Source: Burkholderia latens (GTDB lineage Bacteria; Pseudomonadota; Gammaproteobacteria; Burkholderiales; Burkholderiaceae). Taken from it: a stretch of 64,000 nucleotides of DNA. Location: positions 1,302,001-1,366,000 of the forward strand of contig NZ_CP013435.1 in the NCBI RefSeq assembly GCF_001718795.1. Reading direction: 5' to 3'. Under the pieces are notes generated by a model that had not been told where the DNA came from, ran no database searches, and saw nothing but the letters and a program-made list of their open reading frames with translations. Of the stretch, positions 34,741-43,169 are shown one piece after another. Made by a program: the position numbers and the translations under genes. Positions within the stretch are counted from its first letter, which is position 1, and each line of letters begins with the position of its first letter.

Positions 34741-35621
34741 GCGCATCGGCCGCCTGCCGCGCGTCGGCGCCGCGAACCGCGCCATCCGATGCCGAGCGCA
34801 TCGCCGAACTGGCCGAGCGCAGTCTCGTGCTCGAAATCGATACGTATCCGAAGCCGGGGCTCGTGAGTCACGTCGATACCGGCAGCCATGCTGACATGGA
34901 CGCCGCGACGTTCATGCGCAGCGCGGCCGTGTTGCGGCCGTACTTCGCAGAACTCGCCGCCGCCGGCGCGCGCGATGCCGACATGGCCGTGCTGCGCAAG
35001 ATCGGCCTGCGCGCGGAACACGCGATGCTTGCGGCGACCGGCGGCGTCAACACGCATCGCGGCGCGATATTCGGGCTTGGCTTGCTGTGTGCGGCGGCCG
35101 GCCGCCGCATGGCGCCGGGCGCGATCGCGGCGATCCGGTCGATGACGCTCGGCGAACTCGTCTCGCGGCGCTGGGGCGCCGACATCCTCGGCGGCCCGCG
35201 GCTGCCGGACAGCCACGGCGAACGGGCGAGCCGCCGCTACGGTGTCGGCGGCGCGCGGCGCGAGGCGGCCGACGGGTTTACGACCGTGTACCGCGTCGGC
35301 TTGCCGGCGCTGCGTCGCGCACGGCGCTGCGTGCCGAACGATGCGCACGCGGCGCGGGTGGATGCGTGCTTCGCGCTGATCGCCGCGCTCGACGATACGA
35401 ATCTGCTGCACCGCGGCGGTCGGACGGGGCTCGACTTTGCACGCGCGACCGCCCGCGCCTTCGTCGCCCGCGGCGGCATACGCGCGCCCGACTGGCGGCT
35501 GCGTGCGGCGGCTGCGCATCGTGCATTTGTCGCGCGCCGGCTGAGTCCGGGCGGTGCGGCCGATCTGCTCGCGATGAGCGTGTTCGTCGATGCGCTCGAA
35601 GCGGACGAGGAGCGCCGATGA
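34737..35621 (+). CDS. mdcB: Triphosphoribosyl-dephospho-CoA synthase
   Basis: A 294-residue enzyme of the CitG/MdcB family which joins ATP and dephospho-CoA to make the prosthetic-group precursor for MdcC. Family marks are LVLEIDTYPKPGLVSHVDTGSHADMD near residue 30, RKIGLRAEHAMLAATGGVNTHRGAIFGLGLL, and the C-terminal LSPGGAADLLAMSVFVDAL. It overlaps mdcG at its start and mdcH at its end, both by ATGA. The gene order A-C-D-E-G-B-H differs from the A-B-C-D-E-F-G-H order of Klebsiella. Confidence 0.93.
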   Translation: MSASAACRASAPRTAPSDAERIAELAERSLVLEIDTYPKPGLVSHVDTGSHADMDAATFMRSAAVLRPYFAELAAAGARDADMAVLRKIGLRAEHAMLAATGGVNTHRGAIFGLGLLCAAAGRRMAPGAIAAIRSMTLGELVSRRWGADILGGPRLPDSHGERASRRYGVGGARREAADGFTTVYRVGLPALRRARRCVPNDAHAARVDACFALIAALDDTNLLHRGGRTGLDFARATARAFVARGGIRAPDWRLRAAAAHRAFVARRLSPGGAADLLAMSVFVDALEADEERR

Positions 35622-36547
35622 CGCTCGCGATCCTGTGTTCGGGGCAGGGCGCACAGCGCGCGGACATGTTCGGGCTGACCGGTGCGGCACCGCAGGCGGC
35701 CGCGCTGTTCGCGCATGCGGGCCGGCTCCTCGGCGACGATCCGCGCAACTGGGTGCAAACGGCGGAGCCGGACGCGCTGCATGAGAATCGCGCCGCGCAG
35801 ATGCTCTGCACGCTGCAGGCGCTCGCGGCGGCCGCGCTGCTCGATGCGGTGTTGCCGCGACGTCGCTGTGTTGCCGGATACAGCGTCGGCGAAGTCGCGT
35901 CGTGGAGCGTCGCAGGGATGCTCGATCCGCACGACGCGCTCGATCTCGCCGACGCGCGGGCGCGTGCGATGGATGCCGCAAGCGGCGGTGACGAACGCAT
36001 GGCGTTCGTGCGCGGATTGACGCGCGCCCGGCTCTCGCAGCTATGCGCCGGCCGCGACGCGGCGATCGCAATCGCGAATCCCGGCGACGCGTTCGTGGTT
36101 GCAGGGCGGCAGGCCGACGTTGCGGCCGTGGCGGACGACGCGGCCCGCGACGGCGCATCGCGCGTCGCTCCCGTGTGCGTGCGGATCGCGTCGCACACGC
36201 GCCGGCTCGCGTCGGCCGTATCGGCGTTTCGTGCGTCGCTGGCTGCCGTGACCGTGCGCCGGCCGCTGCCTGGTGCGCGTCTGTTTTCCGGGATCGACGG
36301 CGCGTCGGTGCTCGATGTCGACGCGGGGCTCGACAAGCTGGCGCGGCAGATCGCGGAGCCGGTCGAATGGGCCGCGTGTCTCGCCGCCTGTGTGGAGGCC
36401 GGCGCGACCGCGTTTCTCGAACTCGGCCCGGGCCGCGCGCTTGCCGAGATGGCCGGCGGCGCGTATCCCGCGTTGCCGGCGCGCAGCGTCGCGGATTTCC
36501 GCTCGCTCGACGGTATCGCGAACTGGCTCGAGCGCGTCGAGGGCTGA
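35618..36547 (+). CDS. mdcH: Malonyl-CoA:ACP transacylase of malonate decarboxylase
   Basis: A 309-residue acyltransferase that primes MdcC with malonyl from malonyl-CoA. The FabD-type motifs are ILCSGQGAQRADMF near the N-terminus, VAGYSVGEVASW with the nucleophile Ser (here GYSxG instead of GHSxG), and IASHTRRL with the catalytic His. The start at ATG 35618 overlaps mdcB; the open frame further upstream is antisense-like noise. It is the last gene of the cluster, and 198 bases separate it from the next gene. Confidence 0.92.
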   Translation: MTLAILCSGQGAQRADMFGLTGAAPQAAALFAHAGRLLGDDPRNWVQTAEPDALHENRAAQMLCTLQALAAAALLDAVLPRRRCVAGYSVGEVASWSVAGMLDPHDALDLADARARAMDAASGGDERMAFVRGLTRARLSQLCAGRDAAIAIANPGDAFVVAGRQADVAAVADDAARDGASRVAPVCVRIASHTRRLASAVSAFRASLAAVTVRRPLPGARLFSGIDGASVLDVDAGLDKLARQIAEPVEWAACLAACVEAGATAFLELGPGRALAEMAGGAYPALPARSVADFRSLDGIANWLERVEG

Positions 36548-36745
36548 CCCACGTGGCCGCACACGGCCGCAACGCGGCGCTGTAAAGGGCGGGAAAGCCG
36601 GCTCTAAAGCGCACGCAAGCGGCCGCGAAATCGTGTCACGAACGCGGTCGCCGGGCCGCCGTTCCGCGCCGGGTGTTGCGCCGGCGCAGCACCGTTTCGG
36701 CAGGCGCTTGCCACGCGAGTTGGCATCGCTACAATTGCGCCCGCC

Positions 36746-37255
36746 ATGAGACCAGCCGCCTTCTTTCTCGCCGCGTTCAGCTACGCGACGACTGCCCACG
36801 CAAGCCATATTCCGTCCGATGCCGCGTCGGTCGGCGCGTACTTTTCGTACGACAATGCGGCGTCGGACGCGACGGTCGGTCTGATCGGCGGCGCGCAGCG
36901 CCGTGTGCTGCTGGCCGGCTACGACTATGTGCCGCCCGCGGTCGCCGCGGCGCTGCGTGAAGCGCGCTCGCGCGGGGTCGAAGTGCGGGTTCTGCTGGTG
37001 CGTTCGGTGCGCGCCGGCAGGTACAGCGGCGCCGGCTATCTGAAATCGGGCGGCATCGACGTCGCGATCGATTCGCGGCATGGCGAGCCGGCACCGCGCT
37101 TCGTGATCGTCGACGACAGCGTCGCGCTCAGCACGCTGTCCGACGGCACGGCCGCGCGCGCGGAGACGATGAACGTATTCGAGCGCGCGCCGGAATTGGC
37201 GCAGTCGTACACGCAATCGTTCTGGCGGCGGTACCGGCAGGCCGCCGGGCTCTGA
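36746..37255 (+). CDS. Exported phospholipase D-like protein with degenerate HKD motif
   Basis: A 169-residue protein with a signal peptide (cut near THAS, about residue 20). The fold is that of the single-domain PLD nucleases (Nuc-type): YFSYDNAASDATVGLIGGAQRRVLLAGYDYVPPAVAAALREARSRGVEVRVLLV, then GGIDVAIDSRHG. Where H-x-K-x4-D is expected, it reads PRFVIVDDSVALSTLSD: the Asp and hydrophobic frame remain but His and Lys are replaced, so it is probably not an active nuclease. No partner gene is near. The ATG at 36746 fits the signal peptide. Confidence 0.65.
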   Translation: MRPAAFFLAAFSYATTAHASHIPSDAASVGAYFSYDNAASDATVGLIGGAQRRVLLAGYDYVPPAVAAALREARSRGVEVRVLLVRSVRAGRYSGAGYLKSGGIDVAIDSRHGEPAPRFVIVDDSVALSTLSDGTAARAETMNVFERAPELAQSYTQSFWRRYRQAAGL

Positions 37256-37425
37256 CCGACGGCTCGCGCGGACGAGCGCTACCTGTCTCGTTTCCTCGCG
37301 ATCCCGATCCGCCTGCGGCTCGCGCCGGTGTGACCCCGCTTGCATCGGCGCGGCCGATGAACCATGCTCGTTGAACAGGCGCCGGCGCGCATGTCGCGCA
37401 TCCGGCGTAACGCAGGGAGCCGATC

Positions 37426-38094
37426 GTGACCGAGTATTTTGCCGATCGCGCCGACGCGGGCCGGAAGCTGGCCGGCGCGCTGCAGGAATATGCGGGGCGG
37501 CGCGACGTCGTCGTGCTCGCGTTGCCGCGCGGCGGCGTGCCGGTTGCGTATCCGGTCGCGATCGGGCTACCCGCGCCGCTCGACGTGCTGGTCGTGCGCA
37601 AGCTCGCGATGCCGTCCGATCCCGAATTCGCGATCGGCGCGATCGCGAGCGGCGGGGCAATTCACCTGCAGCATGCGGCGATCCGCTCGATGGGCGTGAC
37701 CGATGCGCAGCTCGCCGACATCGTCGCGCGTGAAACCGCCGAACTCCAGCGACGCGATGCGCTATATCGCGGCACGCGGCCGCCATTGCCGGTCGAAGGC
37801 CGGATCGCGATCGTCGTCGACGACGGCGTCGCCACCGGCGCGTCGATGCGCGTGGCGCTGCAGGCGCTGCGCGAGCGCCATCCGGCGCAGATCGTGGCCG
37901 CCGCGCCCGTCGCACCGGCTGCTGCCCGCCACGCGTTCGACGACCTGGCCGACGCGTTCGTGACCGTGTCGCAGCCGATGCCGTTCTTCGGGATCAGCCA
38001 GTTCTACGCGCGTTTCGATCAGACCGGCGACGACGAAGTCCGCGCGCTGCTCGAGGCGGCTCGCGCGCGTGGCGACGGCCTCACGTCCGCCTGA
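37426..38094 (+). CDS. Phosphoribosyltransferase-domain protein
   Basis: A 222-residue type I PRTase. The PRPP loop reads IAIVVDDGVATGASMRVALQAL (about residues 127-148), and LPRGGVPVAYPVA near residue 30 is the PPi loop of this subclass. The start is a GTG at 37426 with AGGGAGC upstream. The group is common near stress and PHA genes in proteobacteria and its substrate is unknown; it may act on a nucleobase or be regulatory. Its last 14 bases overlap the end of the phaZ gene on the other strand. Confidence 0.82.
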   Translation: MTEYFADRADAGRKLAGALQEYAGRRDVVVLALPRGGVPVAYPVAIGLPAPLDVLVVRKLAMPSDPEFAIGAIASGGAIHLQHAAIRSMGVTDAQLADIVARETAELQRRDALYRGTRPPLPVEGRIAIVVDDGVATGASMRVALQALRERHPAQIVAAAPVAPAAARHAFDDLADAFVTVSQPMPFFGISQFYARFDQTGDDEVRALLEAARARGDGLTSA

Positions 38095-39304
38095 CCGGAC
38101 GCCGGCGCGCGCGCGGCCGCTTGGCCTCGGCTTGCGCGAACGCGCGCTGCAGCGCCGGATGGACGTCGGCGAGCCAGCGCTCGCCGGTAAACAGCCCGTA
38201 GTGGTCGCAATCGTCGATATCGATGCGGTGGCGTTCGCGGGCCGTGAGCCCGCCGCACATATCGAGCGCCGCATGGGTCTGGCCTGCGCCGGTCACCGCA
38301 TCGCGGCCGCCTTCGATCGTCAGCAGCGCGACGCCGCGCAGCGCGGCGGGGTCAACGCGCTGGCCGCCCACGCGCCACGTGCCGTTCGCCAGACACATCC
38401 GCTGGAACACGATGTCGACGGTATCCAGGAAATACTCTGCCGGCATGTCGAGCAACGCCGTGTATTCGCGCAGCGCGCGCCGCGCGTCGGCCAGCGCACT
38501 CAGGTCGAAGCGCGTTGCGGCGCGCGCGTAGTCCTCGATCAGCGCGACGAACCGCTGCGGGTACAGCAACGCGATCTCGCCTTGCTGAAGATAGGTTGGG
38601 AACACGTGCCGCCCCTGGCCGGGGAAGCCGGGCGGCACGATGTCGATCAGGTGGCGGCGGCACCACGTGAGCGAGCGCGACGCGGCGGTGGTGCCGAGCG
38701 TCGTCGGATTGACGCGCGCATCGAGCGGGCCGCCGATCAGCGTGACGCTCGCGGGCGGCGGCAGGCCGCGCGCCGCGCGCAGCGCGAGCGCACCCAGCGC
38801 CGGAACGGTTGCCTGGCACACCGCGACGACGTGCAGCGGCCGATCGGCGCGCACGAGCGCGTCGACGAAGCCGTCGAGTGTCGCCACGTACTCGTCGAGC
38901 CCGAAGCGGCCGGCCGCGAGCGGCACGTCGCGTGCGTTGATCCAGTCGGTCACGCAGACGTCGCCATCGGCGAGCAGCGCCTCGACGGTCTCCCGCATCA
39001 TCACGGCTGCATGGCCAGCGAGCGGCGCGCACAACAGTACCGTGCGCCGCGCGTCGTTGCGCGCGAAGCGCCGCAACTGGCAGAACGGCGTACGTGCGAC
39101 GACCTGCTCGTCTACGGCCGGTCGCCGGATCTCGAAGCGCGGCGGCCCGACAGCCGGGCCGAGCAGCGGCTCGAACAGGTCGTCGTAGCACGATGACGCG
39201 GCGTGCGGCAGCGTGGCGACAGGCCAGACGTCGAACGTGTGACGCGTCGCCGCGCGCCAGGCGCGCATCCATTCCCGCTGCTGCTCGACGACGGCGTACC
39301 ACAT
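38081..39304 (-). CDS. phaZ: Intracellular polyhydroxyalkanoate depolymerase
   Basis: A 407-residue depolymerase for stored PHB granules. The catalytic box has Cys in place of Ser: VVAVCQATVPALGAL, as in the Ralstonia PhaZ1 class; DGDVCVTDWINARDVPLAAGRFGLDEYVATL, HVFPTYLQQGEIALLYPQRF and the final DDCDHYGLFTGERW (catalytic His) are class marks. Family members begin M-L/W-Y, so I take the ATG at 39304 (MWYAVVEQQREWM); an ATG at 39340 adds 12 residues and cannot be excluded. No phaC/phaB genes are in the window. Its 3' end overlaps the phosphoribosyltransferase gene. Confidence 0.87.
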   Translation of the reverse strand: MWYAVVEQQREWMRAWRAATRHTFDVWPVATLPHAASSCYDDLFEPLLGPAVGPPRFEIRRPAVDEQVVARTPFCQLRRFARNDARRTVLLCAPLAGHAAVMMRETVEALLADGDVCVTDWINARDVPLAAGRFGLDEYVATLDGFVDALVRADRPLHVVAVCQATVPALGALALRAARGLPPPASVTLIGGPLDARVNPTTLGTTAASRSLTWCRRHLIDIVPPGFPGQGRHVFPTYLQQGEIALLYPQRFVALIEDYARAATRFDLSALADARRALREYTALLDMPAEYFLDTVDIVFQRMCLANGTWRVGGQRVDPAALRGVALLTIEGGRDAVTGAGQTHAALDMCGGLTARERHRIDIDDCDHYGLFTGERWLADVHPALQRAFAQAEAKRPRARRRPVRRT

Positions 39305-39488
39305 GGCGAACCTTGGGGCGGAAGGAGCGTGAATCTGCATTATGGTCATTCCGGCTGCGGCGCGGGGTATCGGAAACGCCGCTGGCAGATGCAAGTCAAC
39401 GATGCGACGCGCTAGGCGGCGACACACTGCGCTGCTACAGTCGTTGGTCCCACCATTTCGCCATACTTACTCAAGCGGAGCGTTTGCG

Positions 39489-40118
39489 ATGAAGCTGATC
39501 GGCATGCTGGATTCCCCGTTCGTGCGCCGCGTCGCCATTTCGGCGAAGCTGCTCGACCTGCCGTTCGAGCACGAGTCGGTGTCGGTGTTCAGGCAATTCG
39601 AGCAGTTCCAGACATTCAACCCGGTCGTGAAGGCGCCGACGCTCGTGACCGACGACGGCGCGACGCTGATCGATTCGTCGCTGATCGTCGACTACCTCGA
39701 CCACTGCGTCGCGCCGGAGCGGCGGCTGCTGCCCGACGCCGCCGACGCACGGCTGCGCGCGCTCGTGCCGGTCGGCTTCGCGCTGGCGGCGGCCGAGAAG
39801 ACGGTGCAGGTCGTGTACGAGCACGCGTTGCGGCCGGCCGACAAGCAGCACGCGCCGTGGCTCGAGCGCGTGCTGAGCCAGCTCGATGCCGCATATGGCC
39901 AGCTCGAGCCGCTCGTTGCGGCCGCGAACGGCTGGCTCGGCGGCGCGCGGCCGCTACAGTCCGATGTGACCGTGGCCGTCGCGTGGCGCTTCACGCAGTT
40001 CATGGCAGCCGATTACCCGGCACTCGCGCGAATCGATCCGGCCCGTTATCCGGCGCTTGCCGCGCATTCCGCACGGGCGGAGGCGCTGCCGGCATTCGTG
40101 CAGACGCCGCTCGCCTGA
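39489..40118 (+). CDS. Glutathione S-transferase family protein
   Basis: A 209-residue cytosolic GST-like protein. The thioredoxin-like N-terminal domain (DSPFVRRVAISAKLLDLPFEHESVSVF...NPVVKAPTLVTDDGATLIDSSLIVDYLD) contains the glutathione-binding cis-Pro and the DSS motif, and a helical domain follows. Ser9 in LDSPFVRR is at the catalytic position. It could detoxify electrophiles or act on a specific substrate. Divergent from phaZ with 184 bases between. The ATG at 39489 follows AAGCGGAGCG. Confidence 0.85.
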   Translation: MKLIGMLDSPFVRRVAISAKLLDLPFEHESVSVFRQFEQFQTFNPVVKAPTLVTDDGATLIDSSLIVDYLDHCVAPERRLLPDAADARLRALVPVGFALAAAEKTVQVVYEHALRPADKQHAPWLERVLSQLDAAYGQLEPLVAAANGWLGGARPLQSDVTVAVAWRFTQFMAADYPALARIDPARYPALAAHSARAEALPAFVQTPLA

Positions 40119-40458
40119 CGCGCGGATGTTTGCGCCGGCGTGACGGGGAGGGCCGGGTATGACCGGCGGGCCGGCTGCGTTCCCAGGCGCGTTCGGCTCT
40201 CCGGCACGGTATGGGGTGACCGCTATTGGCGGGTGTTGCCGGCCGCGCGCTTGCCTCGGGCGCGATAGCCGGTAAGCCCGATCGCGTCCGTCGGTTCGCT
40301 CGCTCGCGCCGCTGGCCTGCGCCCGCTCAGCTCCGACGGGCAAGCATGAGCCGATTGTTCTCGCGCGCTGACAAGTGACTTCGCATTCGCGCCGTTTATC
40401 CGCAGGCGGCCCCTCCCTAGAATTCATTCCATCGAATACGCATTGCCAGATGGAGCCG
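40119..40458. other. Intergenic region ahead of a tiny gene
   Basis: 340 bases without a recognised gene. A weak promoter-like pair TTTATC (40395-40400) - 17 bases - TAGAAT (40418-40423) points to the small ORF at 40459. Confidence 0.35.
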
Positions 40459-40656
40459 ATGATGAGAGCGCTGATCGAATCGAGTCTGTACCACCCGTCC
40501 GTCGTGTTGCCGCTTGCCGCGTTGACGCAGCTGATGGTCGAGCGCGACTTCAATCTCGGCCAGGTTGGGCTGATCGTCGCTGCGCGGGGCGCGCAAGCAG
40601 CGGTGTCGCGTTCGCGCGCACTGATTTTCTGCCGCGACTGCGAAGCGCACGCTTGA
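40459..40656 (+). CDS. Small protein of unknown function (65 residues)
   Basis: A short ORF starting MMRALIESSLYHPSVVLPLA, with the ribosome site TGGAG 4-9 bases before ATG-ATG, a promoter-like sequence just upstream and two hairpin terminators just downstream (40686-40753). These three signals together make it a real transcription unit. The product has a mildly hydrophobic stretch, no secretion signal, and two Cys near the end (FCRDCEAHA). I do not recognise a family. Confidence 0.5.
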   Translation: MMRALIESSLYHPSVVLPLAALTQLMVERDFNLGQVGLIVAARGAQAAVSRSRALIFCRDCEAHA

Positions 40657-40685
40657 ACGCGCATTCGTCGCATGGATAAAGAAAT

Positions 40686-40753
40686 GCCCGGCCGGCGCGA
40701 GCCGGTCGGGCAGTTCGGATTCGATCGGGCCCCGGCTTCGGCCGGGGCTTTTT
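40686..40753 (+). terminator. Double hairpin terminator
   Basis: The first hairpin is GCCCGGCCGGC-GCGA-GCCGGTCGGGC (40686-40711). The second, GCCCCGGC-TTCG-GCCGGGGC (40729-40748), has a stable UUCG loop and is followed by five T. They end the small ORF transcript and separate it from the reverse proP gene. Confidence 0.82.
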
Positions 40754-40774
40754 CATGGACGACCGAGGTGGCGC

Positions 40775-42259
40775 TTACGCGCGCGCGGTCCGCACCACGC
40801 CATAGATCTCCGTATCTTCTTCGTCGCGCAGCTCGCGTACCAGCTGGTGCGCTTCGCGGTGCGTCGCGACGGCCGGCGGCGAGCCCTTGAGCGGCTGACG
40901 CGCGGTTTCGGCGAGCGCGACCACCGACACGATGCCGATCACGGCGGCGCCCATCATGTAGTACGCGGGCATCATCAGGTTATGGGTGACATCGACGAGC
41001 CACGCGGTGACGAGCGGCGTCGTGCCGCCGAACAGCGACACCGACACGTTGAAGCCGATCGCGAGCGCGCCGTAGCGGATTTCGGTCGGGAACAGCGCCG
41101 GCAGCGCCGACGGCATCACGCCGGTGAAGCACGACAGCAGCACGCCGAGGATCAGCAGCCCGCCGAACACCGACGCGGTGGTGCCCGCATGGATCAGCAG
41201 CAGCGACGGGATCGACAGCACGAGCAGACCGACGCAGCCGGCCAGCATCACGGGCTTGCGGCCGATCGTGTCGGACAGGCGGCCCGCGGCGAGCGTCAGC
41301 GGCATCATCAGCACCATCACGATCAGCACCAGCACGAGGCTGTGCGATTCGTCGAAGTGCAGCGTCGACGACATGAAGCTCGGCAGGTACGACAGCACCA
41401 TGTAGTCGGTCACGTTGAAGATCAGCACGAGGCCCACGCAGAGCAGCAGCGCGCGCCAGTTGCGCATCAGCGTTTCGCGAAAGCGCGCCTTCGGCACGGC
41501 CTTGTCCTGCGCTTCGCGCTCTTCAGCCTGCCGCTTGAACGCCGGCGTTTCTTCGAGCTTCATCCGGATGTACAGGCCGATCAGGCCGAGCGGGCCCGCA
41601 ATCAGGAACGGCACGCGCCAGCCCCACGACAGCAGCGCTTCTTCCGACAGCGACGCGGTCAGCAGCGCGACGACGCCGGCGCCCATCACGTAGCCGATCA
41701 GCGTGCCGAACTCGAGGAAGCTGCCCATGAAGCCGCGGCGCTTGTCGGTGGAGAACTCGGCGATGAAGGTGGCGGCGCCGCCGTATTCGCCGCCGGTCGA
41801 GAAGCCCTGCACGAGGCGGGCGACGAGCAGCAGGATCGGGGCCATGATGCCGATCGACGCGTAGCTTGGGATCAGGCCGATCGCGAACGTGCCGACGGCC
41901 ATCATGATCATCGTTGCGGCGAGCACGCGCTGGCGGCCGATGCGATCGCCGAGCGGGCCGAACACCATGCCGCCGAGCGGACGCACGAGGAACGCGGCCG
42001 CGAACGTGCCGAAAGTCGCGAGCAACTGCGCGGACGGGCTGCTCGACGGGAAGAACACCTTGCCGAGCGTGACGGCGATATAGCTGTAGACGCCGAAATC
42101 GAACCATTCCATCGCGTTGCCGATGGCCATCGCGCTGACGGCGCGCTTGAGCAGGCTCTGGTCGACGACGGTGATGTCGTCCGCGGCGAGCGAGGCTGCG
42201 CCGGACGACGGGGTGGAAGAAGCAGCGGTCGGGCTGACGTGTGTTGCGGTCAAGGTCAT
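40775..42259 (-). CDS. proP: ProP-like osmolyte:H+ symporter (MHS family of MFS)
   Basis: A 494-residue 12-helix transporter close to ProP, which takes up proline, glycine betaine and ectoine under osmotic stress. AMAIGNAMEWFDFGVYSYIAVTLGKVFFP in helix 1, GPLGDRIGRQRVLA after helix 2 and GFSTGGEYGGAATFIAEF in helix 5 match ProP; its C-terminal coiled-coil is short here (REAHQLVRELRDEED). The ATG at 42259 has AGGAG 5 bases upstream. Start codons further up lack a ribosome site. The 540 bases upstream hold a reverse promoter and hairpins, possibly a regulated leader. Confidence 0.87.
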   Translation of the reverse strand: MTLTATHVSPTAASSTPSSGAASLAADDITVVDQSLLKRAVSAMAIGNAMEWFDFGVYSYIAVTLGKVFFPSSSPSAQLLATFGTFAAAFLVRPLGGMVFGPLGDRIGRQRVLAATMIMMAVGTFAIGLIPSYASIGIMAPILLLVARLVQGFSTGGEYGGAATFIAEFSTDKRRGFMGSFLEFGTLIGYVMGAGVVALLTASLSEEALLSWGWRVPFLIAGPLGLIGLYIRMKLEETPAFKRQAEEREAQDKAVPKARFRETLMRNWRALLLCVGLVLIFNVTDYMVLSYLPSFMSSTLHFDESHSLVLVLIVMVLMMPLTLAAGRLSDTIGRKPVMLAGCVGLLVLSIPSLLLIHAGTTASVFGGLLILGVLLSCFTGVMPSALPALFPTEIRYGALAIGFNVSVSLFGGTTPLVTAWLVDVTHNLMMPAYYMMGAAVIGIVSVVALAETARQPLKGSPPAVATHREAHQLVRELRDEEDTEIYGVVRTARA

Positions 42260-42527
42260 GCACTCCTTTGACTGCGCCGGAACGGGCGGGCCGTCCGACA
42301 CGGTTTGCCGGCAAGCGCTCGGTCGTGCGCTACGCGTCGGGGCAGGCCTTTAAGCGCTTACTGCACGACTGGCGGCAAGAAGACGCAAGGGACTGCTTCG
42401 ACGCGGGCCCGATGGGCCGTCGCGACGGTGCGCTCATGAAGAATGGGCCGCGTGATGCGAGCGGCGGAATGCCGGTGCGGACGGAGTCCTGCGCGCCGGC
42501 AAGCGCCCCGAAGGGGCAGCGAAACGA

Positions 42528-42556
42528 GAAAAGCGGGCCTGTCGGGCGGGCTTTTC
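42528..42556 (-). terminator. Hairpin with T-run on the reverse strand (attenuator or sRNA end)
   Basis: GAAAAGC (42550-42556 on the reverse strand) pairs with GCTTTTC, with GCC/GGC inside after a CC/CC internal loop. On the reverse strand the stem end gives TTTTCTCGTTT. It is less perfect than other terminators here. Confidence 0.5.
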
Positions 42557-42653
42557 TGTGATTTGCGATTTCGGTCGAAGCGCCAGCCCGCGGGGCGGGG
42601 ACGGATTTCTTGCGAAATCGAATAGACAGAGATTGAATGTTGAAACAGGCGAT

Positions 42654-42683
42654 ATGGTAGCACGATGGCAGATGATCGTGCAA
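42654..42683 (-). promoter_or_regulatory. Reverse-strand sigma-70-like promoter
   Basis: TTGCAC (42683-42678) - 18 bases - TACCAT (42659-42654). Transcription would start near 42647 and run towards proP through the hairpin at 42528-42556, giving a roughly 120-base RNA if it stops there. Confidence 0.4.
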
Positions 42684-42739
42684 ATTGCGTCGAAACCCCC
42701 CGTCGGCTGGCGGTTTCGGCGGCGCATGCTCCGGTATGA

Positions 42740-43135
<396 letters not shown>

Positions 43136-43169
43136 GCCCGGCCCGCGCGCGGCGCGGCGGGATTGCGCG

